55,288 bases of DNA from positions 1 through 55,288 of the forward strand of contig CAZPME010000014.1 of assembly GCA_964587885.1 (NCBI GenBank), written 5' to 3'. This document shows positions 28,683-36,100 of the stretch, in pieces; within the stretch, counting starts at the first letter, position 1; every line of letters starts with the position of its first letter. The notes under the pieces are model-generated. The model ran no database searches and was not told the DNA's origin. It was given only the letters and a program-made list of their open reading frames with translations. This DNA comes from UBA60 sp964587885. GTDB taxonomy: Archaea > Thermoplasmatota > Poseidoniia > Poseidoniales > Poseidoniaceae. The translations under genes and the position numbers were made by a program.

Positions 28683-30931
28683 GAACTCGCCTCCTTGGCA
28701 GTGTGGTGCAATATGCTAATTTGCAAAGTAAATTGAATCGCCTCACCTTGGGTATGATAGACGGTTTCAGAACTGTCTTGACTTGGGTCTGGTACCCAAC
28801 CTTTGTAATCATTAAGCAACCTCAATTGTTGGGGAAAAGTAGTCCAGTCAGAAGAATAGGACAAGTCCTCACTCGCCTTTCCAGCCAATGCCTGACCGTA
28901 CGGGCCATCCCAGCCCCGCCTAATTTCGTTGGCTAAAGAGGAGGTCAATTGATAGCGTTGAACCATACTTAGGTCGACTATGACTTCTCCACTTCCAACA
29001 ATCGAGTTGGTAAGTGGATAGGCGACCGGTACAGTGGCAGCGAATCGCGGACCCGGACCCGAGCGATCACTCGGTGCCTGAATTACCGCAGCTTGAAACT
29101 CCGGATGATTTGTTACTACAGCACCGCCTCGAGTAGCGGTCTCCATACCCGAAATGCTACTTTTGAATGAATAAACTAAACTTGGCATGTGAAAAGCCCA
29201 TGCAGATGCTACGCTGCGAAAGGTCTCGTCAACTACTGTGCTAAAAATACTTAATTTTAGTCCGGATGGATGCAGGCCAGTACGCCACGCATGTTCGATT
29301 CCCGCCTCCCCTAAACTTGCCGCAGAAGCCCAGGGAAGTGGGGTAGATATCCAGCCTGAAGCTTGTGTCCCAAGATAGGTACATCGCTGCTCACCATCAT
29401 GAGGTAAATGGGCTAATCCATCATCCCCTACAGACGAAATAATTCTTACTGAGTTTCCAGAATCAACTTGTAATCTGAATGTATTACTATCATTGGCTGT
29501 GAATGAATGTGAAGATTGAGCGTGAATTCTTTCTTCTGTTATATTCCAAGTAGTCACATTCCATTGCGAATTGATGCCTGCAACTTGAATGTTGAATATT
29601 GTGTTGTCTGAACTTCCAGCAATTGTAGGAGTTGAGAAATTGAAATATCCGCCACTTATTCGCCCGGTATCACTTGCACTTTGTAGTGCTAGACTTCCGC
29701 TCCGATTCATTTCAAGGCTCGTAGATTGAGGTAGCCAGTGCATAAAAAGTGCCGCATCAGCACTCAGTGTCGGTGCTCCAGAAGCAGTTGCGGGCGGCCA
29801 ATCAACACGCAAGGAGTCATTTGCTGCCACACTCAATGCGCCGCCCAAATAACGTATTACAATAGCAGAATCGCTGGGGTTATCTAGCAATAATGTGCCC
29901 TCAGCGGCAGGAGGTAAAAATTCGGTACCCAATAGTGAACCAGTTGTTGCCGGCCATGGTGCATCTCCTGCTTTGGAATCTCCACTAACTACCAGAACTC
30001 TTGCAAGGCTACTGCTGTCAAGAGTTAATACTGCGGGGTTGGCAGTGAAGAAAGTTTTCGACCAAGTTGCTCCTTCATCATAAAATCCGCCGGCAGCGGG
30101 TAAAATATCCTGTCCATTTGAGGGCCCATTCCACTCTACCCGTGTAGTCTCAGGGCTGGTAAGATGTATCGTTGTATTGCCTACTGCAAGTGGGATATTC
30201 CATGATTTGCCCATACCAGTCGCAGAATCCGGATTAGATGCTGGTGCCTCGGTAGCGCCACCAGTTCCACGTAAGAAATATACTTCTACATCAGCACTCG
30301 CACTAAGCCAAGACTCACCACTAGCACCAGATAGTGGAAGTTGGATATTCCATGACGACATTCCTATCAAGGACGAACTTGCACTGATTTCCCCTTGAGT
30401 GATTTTTACCTCAATTGGTTGGAGATTTTGGGCGATGCTTGCTGCAGGAACTACCATTACGGTTCCTGAGAAGTTAGGTAATCGTGTCATTTGTAATCTC
30501 TCCGGCCCGAGTCGCAAATCATCCCAGCACACACTTCCAACCTCACCAAAGGGGTAGCGAATATCTGCTGTTGAATCGAGGTCTAAGACTCCACGTAAGC
30601 GTAGGCTATTTCCTTCCAACCAAGTTGCTGAATACCAACTTCCACCGCGTTGATTATCCCACAATAATTCTCCATCAAGAGGGTTCATTTCAACCCTAAC
30701 CGAATCACCAGGCATTCCTGATTCAGCTAGCCTCGTAGTTTGTGTGGAATATTCACCCATTTGCGTCAACATGCCATTTCTCTCGACTGAACCTTCTAAT
30801 TCTTGAATAACAGGTAACATCGTTATCAGCATCATGCCAATAAGTGAAAGTACCCCCCCAAAGAGTAGGACTGTGGCGACAGCAGCCGACACAGCTTCCT
30901 CATCTCGCCGTAATGCGGCACGCGAATTCAT
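28679..30931 (-). CDS. Very large type IV pilin-like protein (second gene of pilin operon)
   Basis: 750 aa from ATG 30931, whose A overlaps the TGA of the previous gene (TGATG), with GAGGTGA as ribosome site inside that gene's end. The N-terminal ~36 residues are pilin-like: MNSRAALRRDEEA, then a helix VSAAVATVLLFGGVLSLIGM. The remaining ~700 residues are a Ser/Gly/Asn-rich, beta-strand-type exterior region with few cysteines and no recognisable enzyme motif. Ordinary archaeal pilins are 120-200 aa, so this would be a tip adhesin or minor pilin with a large head. No ATPase, platform protein or prepilin peptidase gene is in the window, so assembly must rely on genes elsewhere. Confidence 0.72.
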   Translation of the reverse strand: MNSRAALRRDEEAVSAAVATVLLFGGVLSLIGMMLITMLPVIQELEGSVERNGMLTQMGEYSTQTTRLAESGMPGDSVRVEMNPLDGELLWDNQRGGSWYSATWLEGNSLRLRGVLDLDSTADIRYPFGEVGSVCWDDLRLGPERLQMTRLPNFSGTVMVVPAASIAQNLQPIEVKITQGEISASSSLIGMSSWNIQLPLSGASGESWLSASADVEVYFLRGTGGATEAPASNPDSATGMGKSWNIPLAVGNTTIHLTSPETTRVEWNGPSNGQDILPAAGGFYDEGATWSKTFFTANPAVLTLDSSSLARVLVVSGDSKAGDAPWPATTGSLLGTEFLPPAAEGTLLLDNPSDSAIVIRYLGGALSVAANDSLRVDWPPATASGAPTLSADAALFMHWLPQSTSLEMNRSGSLALQSASDTGRISGGYFNFSTPTIAGSSDNTIFNIQVAGINSQWNVTTWNITEERIHAQSSHSFTANDSNTFRLQVDSGNSVRIISSVGDDGLAHLPHDGEQRCTYLGTQASGWISTPLPWASAASLGEAGIEHAWRTGLHPSGLKLSIFSTVVDETFRSVASAWAFHMPSLVYSFKSSISGMETATRGGAVVTNHPEFQAAVIQAPSDRSGPGPRFAATVPVAYPLTNSIVGSGEVIVDLSMVQRYQLTSSLANEIRRGWDGPYGQALAGKASEDLSYSSDWTTFPQQLRLLNDYKGWVPDPSQDSSETVYHTQGEAIQFTLQISILHHTAKEASS

Positions 30932-32052
30932 CAACTCACCTCGACACGCTGAATTGCGATTTCTAGAAGGATAGTTTCATCAGCGGGGAAGAAACCAATT
31001 CCATCGATACCAGAACTTCGACCCCAAGGCGCAAAACCATGGTAGTCTGTTGTATCGCCAGTGGCGAGGTGAACCGTGTGGTCACCCATCCAATGTTCCA
31101 TATATTGGGGATTAAAAATTTCGTGTAATTGGTTATCGTAGGTAAAACGCAGATTCCTCGCATCACCATCAAATAGTGTAATTGGGCCCTTTGAAACAAT
31201 TTCTAAAGTTGCTGAATTACCTTGTGGGAGAGAGCTACTTGCCCTAATATCACTGAGGACAATCCCGATTCGGTTTCGTCCCGACATTGTTTCTGCAGCA
31301 TTTAATGGAGGAAACTTCTCAATTACCCAAGCCTCATTTGGCATCCTACTGAACAAACCATCATTCACCATCGCTGCACTATGGATTCCAGTATTTAGGG
31401 AAGTATCCATTCGTAATCCGGACAAGCGAAATCTCACCAGTCTGTGCACAATATTATCCGCGTCATCATAAGCGTCAATTATCAATTCATCACCAAAGGA
31501 TTGATTGGTATCAATTGAATGTTCACTGCCGAGACCAGTAATGTTGAAAGATTGGTGTAAGCCATTATCGATAACTACCACTTTGTCCACTGTCTCATTG
31601 GGGCTCAGCAATTTGAATGCTGTAGCATTAATTAATCCAATATCAATGCGATCATTCCCACTAATATCTGCTTGAATAGTCCATGTTTCGACCATTCCCA
31701 ATCCAGTTAAAGTGCTAGTTACAAGTGGCAACGTGAAGGCGACTCCGGTTCCGTTCGGTGCCGAGCCAACCACACTAATCCTTTCTTGCACTTGCTCAGT
31801 CAATATTCTAGCTGATGACCAATTTTTGTTGTCGTCAAAATCATTTACGTAAGGCTGTAGGGCAAACACAACAACTCCCAAAATACTGATGACCATCGCT
31901 AGTAACATTACAACTCCGATGATTTCTGACACTCCATCTTCGTCTTCTGAGCAGGACCAGCGTCGGGTCTGGGCAATCTCAGAGTAGCCCTCCATAATGA
32001 GTGGAGAGTGAAAGGGCTTCATATGGCTTATTGTAGTTTTTGTGAAGGTCAT
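30931..32052 (-). CDS. Type IV pilin-like protein (first gene of pilin operon)
   Basis: 373 aa from ATG 32052; ATGs at codons 11 and 20 are alternatives and none has a strong ribosome site. The diagnostic segment is EDEDGVSEIIGVVMLLAMVI (~36-55) continuing as one helix to about residue 66. GVSEIIGVV is the hallmark of archaeal pilins (Pilin_N/DUF1628-type), cleaved by PibD-like peptidase before or near the G. The exterior domain of ~300 residues is beta-rich with two or more N-x-S/T sites. It leads a three-gene unit in which each later start overlaps the preceding stop, which argues for joint production in a fixed ratio. Confidence 0.82.
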   Translation of the reverse strand: MTFTKTTISHMKPFHSPLIMEGYSEIAQTRRWSCSEDEDGVSEIIGVVMLLAMVISILGVVVFALQPYVNDFDDNKNWSSARILTEQVQERISVVGSAPNGTGVAFTLPLVTSTLTGLGMVETWTIQADISGNDRIDIGLINATAFKLLSPNETVDKVVVIDNGLHQSFNITGLGSEHSIDTNQSFGDELIIDAYDDADNIVHRLVRFRLSGLRMDTSLNTGIHSAAMVNDGLFSRMPNEAWVIEKFPPLNAAETMSGRNRIGIVLSDIRASSSLPQGNSATLEIVSKGPITLFDGDARNLRFTYDNQLHEIFNPQYMEHWMGDHTVHLATGDTTDYHGFAPWGRSSGIDGIGFFPADETILLEIAIQRVEVS

Positions 32053-32149
32053 CGGCTATCATTGTCGAATGGCTTGCGCGAAAATTGATTAATGTTCAAC
32101 CGACATGTCAATATTAGTATTCATCAAACCGATAATAGAAGCAGGGGTT

Positions 32150-32974
32150 TTATTGGAGTAATTTTGCTTCAGCGAGATGATTTTGTGCATGAGTAGGCTC
32201 ACCGACAAAGTGGGTGAACGAAGGCCCATCTTGCTTGGAAATGGCCAAATCACCTGAAAATATTTCATCAATATAGTACAATACTGTACTTTCAGCTAGA
32301 TGTGGACGGTTGTTTTCTTTTGAGAGATGAGTCAAAACGATACTACGAGTATGGTCTCCTACTACCATGCTGAGTAATTCACCGGTTTGCTGGTTAGATA
32401 GATGCCCGCCACGTCCAGAAATGCGCTCTTTTAGCGAATATTTGTACGGCCCATTCCACAATTTTTTATGGTCATAATTGGCCTCAATTGAGATATGACT
32501 ACATCCTGACAAATGCTGAACAATCTCGTCGGTCCACGAACCAAGGTCGGTGAAAATTGCTGCACGCTCGCCATCACCACGACTGGCTATGAACCCCACA
32601 TTATCTGCACCATCATGGGGAACTGGTACAGGTAAAAGAGAAATGTCTGAGCCAATTTCAAGTCTCTCTAAGTTCTCAAACAAGATTACTTCAGAAGCCA
32701 AATCTAATCCCAGCGCCCCAGCCGTTCGAAAATTGCAATACAAAGGAATACCCCAGCGTTTGTGAGCTATTGCCGCACCCCCGCCGTGGTCACCATGGTG
32801 GTGAGATATTGCGATTCCATCAATATCCGTCGGGTGAATGGAAATACTAGCAAGACGGCGCTCTAATTCCCGCCCCGAGAATCCCTGGTCGACTAGGACT
32901 TTCGTCGAGTCGGTTGCAAGCAGTGTTGCGTTGCCGCTACTGCCTGTGCCAAGATGGGTTATCGAAAGGGACAT
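32150..32974 (-). CDS. WalJ/YycJ-like metallo-beta-lactamase-fold hydrolase
   Basis: 274 aa from ATG 32974, just before the conserved MSLSITHLGTGSSGNATLL; a TTG at 32995 would add seven residues. The metal-binding motif is SHHHGDHGGG (near 58-67). Further ligands are likely in PVPHDGADNVGF, AIFTDLGSW, EANYDH and VLTHLS. The order GTGSSGN, HHxGDH, SIEANYD is typical of the YycJ/VicX/WalJ group, cytosolic phosphodiesterase-like or nuclease-like proteins whose substrate is generally not settled. Residues GRGGHLSNQQ are also characteristic of that group. The promoter TATAAAA is at 33020-33026 on this strand. Confidence 0.85.
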   Translation of the reverse strand: MSLSITHLGTGSSGNATLLATDSTKVLVDQGFSGRELERRLASISIHPTDIDGIAISHHHGDHGGGAAIAHKRWGIPLYCNFRTAGALGLDLASEVILFENLERLEIGSDISLLPVPVPHDGADNVGFIASRGDGERAAIFTDLGSWTDEIVQHLSGCSHISIEANYDHKKLWNGPYKYSLKERISGRGGHLSNQQTGELLSMVVGDHTRSIVLTHLSKENNRPHLAESTVLYYIDEIFSGDLAISKQDGPSFTHFVGEPTHAQNHLAEAKLLQ

Positions 32975-33019
32975 GCGACTATGCGATGCGGGCAACGAAG
33001 CAACTTGAACTAATCCCTA

Positions 33020-33026
33020 TTTTATA
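33020..33026 (-). promoter_or_regulatory. TATA box of the WalJ-like gene
   Basis: TATAAAA on the minus strand, 46 bases before the ATG at 32974, predicts initiation near 32996 and a short leader. It is the best TATA match I noticed in the window. Confidence 0.55.
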
Positions 33027-33100
33027 TTGGAAAAGAATGATTTTACGATGATTTTCCCAATGCGATGATGAAGCGGTATCCGAACTTCGCTCCACCATCC

Positions 33101-33124
33101 ATATAAGCGAACCCAAAGGGTTCG
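33101..33124 (+). promoter_or_regulatory. TATA box with adjacent inverted repeat
   Basis: ATATAAG (33101-33107) is followed at once by CGAACCC-AAA-GGGTTCG (33108-33124), a perfect 7-bp inverted repeat. Initiation would fall at about 33128 and the ATG is at 33142. A palindrome between TATA box and start site is the usual place for an archaeal repressor operator. Confidence 0.55.
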
Positions 33125-33141
33125 GGTTTGTTGGTGAGACA

Positions 33142-36100
33142 ATGCGAACCAAACAGACAACGCTTATCGTCGCGATTGCAATGGTGAGTAGCCTATTATT
33201 GATGTCGCAAATGCCTGCGGTTTCTGAGGTAGAAAACATCTTCCCTGGGGATACTGAGGGAGAAGGCCCACCTGTAACCGATTCAGATGGCGATGGCATT
33301 CCAGATGTACATGAAAACCTGTATAGCGAGTGGATGAATTTCACTTCTGTCGACGGTAGAGAGGTCAATATCGCTGGCCTAGACCGCAATCTTTCTTCAG
33401 ATGCAGAGTTTGATCTCGACCTCGATGGCTTGAATGCGAGTGAGGAATATTGTTGGCCATATTCCTTTGCTGCCTGTTTTTCGACATTGCGAAGTGGGCT
33501 CACAGGAGATTTAGATTTGCTCACCGGTCAACGTCAGTATTTGGATCCACGTTCTGCGGATAGCGACGGTGATGGAATGCCAGATGGCTTTGAAGCGGTG
33601 ATGTGCTATCAACAATCGGGCTCCTTTGACACGACTACTGGTAAGTATTCGTGCACAGGATTTGACCCTTTGAATTCTAGTGACGGAAGTTTAGACCTCG
33701 ATAAAGATGGGTTTGATATTGACCGTGACGGAATACTTGCACCTCATGAAGAATTGACTAGTTCCGAAGAGTATAATTTTGGCTCAGGTGAAAATTGGAC
33801 TACTGAGTTAGATGGCTTGCGTTGCATGTTTTCTGCTCCTGATTTGCCCAATCAATCTCATTGGCCTTCTATCACGAATAGGTGGCCTCATATTGGCAAA
33901 GCTTGTGCAGAAAATGTTACTGTCGATTTTGGTGAAGATAGGTGGTTGGGTACAGACCCGACTAATGGTGATAGCGATTGGTATTATGCTGATGCTGGAA
34001 TTGAGTTAAAATATACTCATCCAGTAACCGGAGACGGAATCCCAGACGGCTGGGAGATTCATTTTCAACTAAACCCCCACAATCGTAGCGACCGCCTCCT
34101 TGATGGAGATAATGATGGTTGGGATCTAGACCGTAACGGGATAATAAGTGCTGATCAATCGGTTTCACCTATTGATTTGTTAATTGGTGAAGAGTTGAGC
34201 AATATTCAGGAATATCTAACCTATCAAGACGGTGGAAATAATGTCCGTGCTGGATTAAAACAGGTTGGCCTTGATGCGGTTTCAGGAACGCTGTATGAAT
34301 TCCCCCATTCATCCTCAATTGAAGCAACTGGTACATCATCGGTCATGCATCATGACGTTATTTCATTGGTAATCGATGACCAAGGCGAGCAACTCTATGC
34401 AGGAACGAGACTAGGTGTGAGTATAATTGAATTAAATTCAACTTTAAGTGTAGACCACAACTTACCCTCTGGTTTTGAGTTAAATGACCTACTAATTCTT
34501 GATTTATCCAGTGGTGAGTTGGCGGTCATAGCAACCAACCAAGGCGTTATTGTGGCTGACCTAGACTTAAACGGTCAATTGACTCCTGCTTCGATTTGGA
34601 CTTACATTGACTCGGGCCCCATTACTGCAATGGAAGAGTTGAATCTTGATTCAGCCAATACTCAAGTTCTAGCTGCTGGACCCGAGGGGATTGCATATGT
34701 TGTTGAAATTGCATCATCCGGAAGTGTCATTTTACCGGTTGAGAACACCTCTACTGATTTCAGCACTCCCTTAGCCCAATTTAATGCGACACCACAAGAT
34801 CTTGCCCATGTAATATATGAATCCGAAATACCAAAAATGTATGTTGGTACCGACAAAGGTCTACTAATTTGCCCATCCGTTACTTTGCGAGAATCATTTT
34901 CATGTTCGTGGAGGTTTAACGAATGGAATGATACTGAGATGCGTACTAAACCCATTGGTATTGCTAATGCATACGATGTCCGGGCAATATATCCAGATGG
35001 GCCAGGAGAACAAACACATGTGATTTGGCTTGGTACTGGTTCAGGTGTGCACAAACTTGACCTTGCAACGGATGTAATTGAGCATAGTAATAATCTTGAG
35101 TATACTGGTGATGAAAACAATACCAATGATGGAGCAAATGATGTATACTCAATTTTGCCTACTGAAAGCGAGGTCTTGGTTGGTAGTGCTGAAGGATTAT
35201 GGTCCATTTATGGTGGGTATTCGACCGTATATGGGATGTCAGTTCAGGATCGGATCCCTGGTCACATTCAAACAATGGCGATTGCCGAAATTGACGGTAT
35301 CGCAACAATCCTAGCGGGTCTAGACCCCGGACAATTCTCTAATTATGAGTCGATAGACCCCGGCAATAACGATTCGGATTTCGATGGAATATTTGATGGG
35401 TGGGAACATACCTATGGTTTAGATCCAACTGACCCATTCGATGCCCTTCTTGATGTTGACGGCGATGGTGTAAATCTCGACGATCAACAAGACCCCTACC
35501 TTGAGCGGTTGTGGACCAATCTCGATGAGTACCGCTATGAAGCGATTACTGAGCAAGGTTGGAATTCTACTGACCCGCGGAGTGCGGATTCAGATGCTGA
35601 TGGGATTTCAGATGGTGCTGAAGTATTTGGATTCTTTTTCCAAGAGAGCAATCTATGGTGCCATTATTTGCCAAATATGAGTTATGATTGCGATTCAAGT
35701 GTAGTATCTGCGGCAGCCAATTCGACCTACTTAGACAGCGGTGGAAATGATCAACCGCTAGACCCAACAAATATTGATAGTGACGGTGATGGGATGCCTG
35801 ATGGGTGGGAGATCGCACATCGCCGATGGATTGGATATTCTTTTAATGGGGGGAATAATTGGACTCTAGACCCGCTTCGTCCTGAAGATGCAAATTGGGA
35901 TGCTGACGGTGATGGTCTAGTAAACCTTCATGAATATAAGTGGGGTAATGTCGTAGAATTAGGATTAGCTGGGGAATTGATAGAGTCCCATAATGAGTTG
36001 CCCGAATATGTTGCAAATTGGTCGAAGACCGACCCGAACAATCCTGACAGTGATGGTGACACCTTACCAGATGGATGGGAAGCACGTTACCTCAGTGATT

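Noticed and set aside
32979..33524. 181-codon open frame on the minus strand across the start of the repeat giant
   Set aside because: It runs antisense to the signal peptide and first Asp-rich repeats of a clear gene; its Ser/Pro-rich content mirrors the repeated GAT/TCN codons of the other strand.
34662..35207. 181-codon minus-strand frame inside the repeat giant
   Set aside because: Antisense to the propeller region; no start context and no recognisable features.
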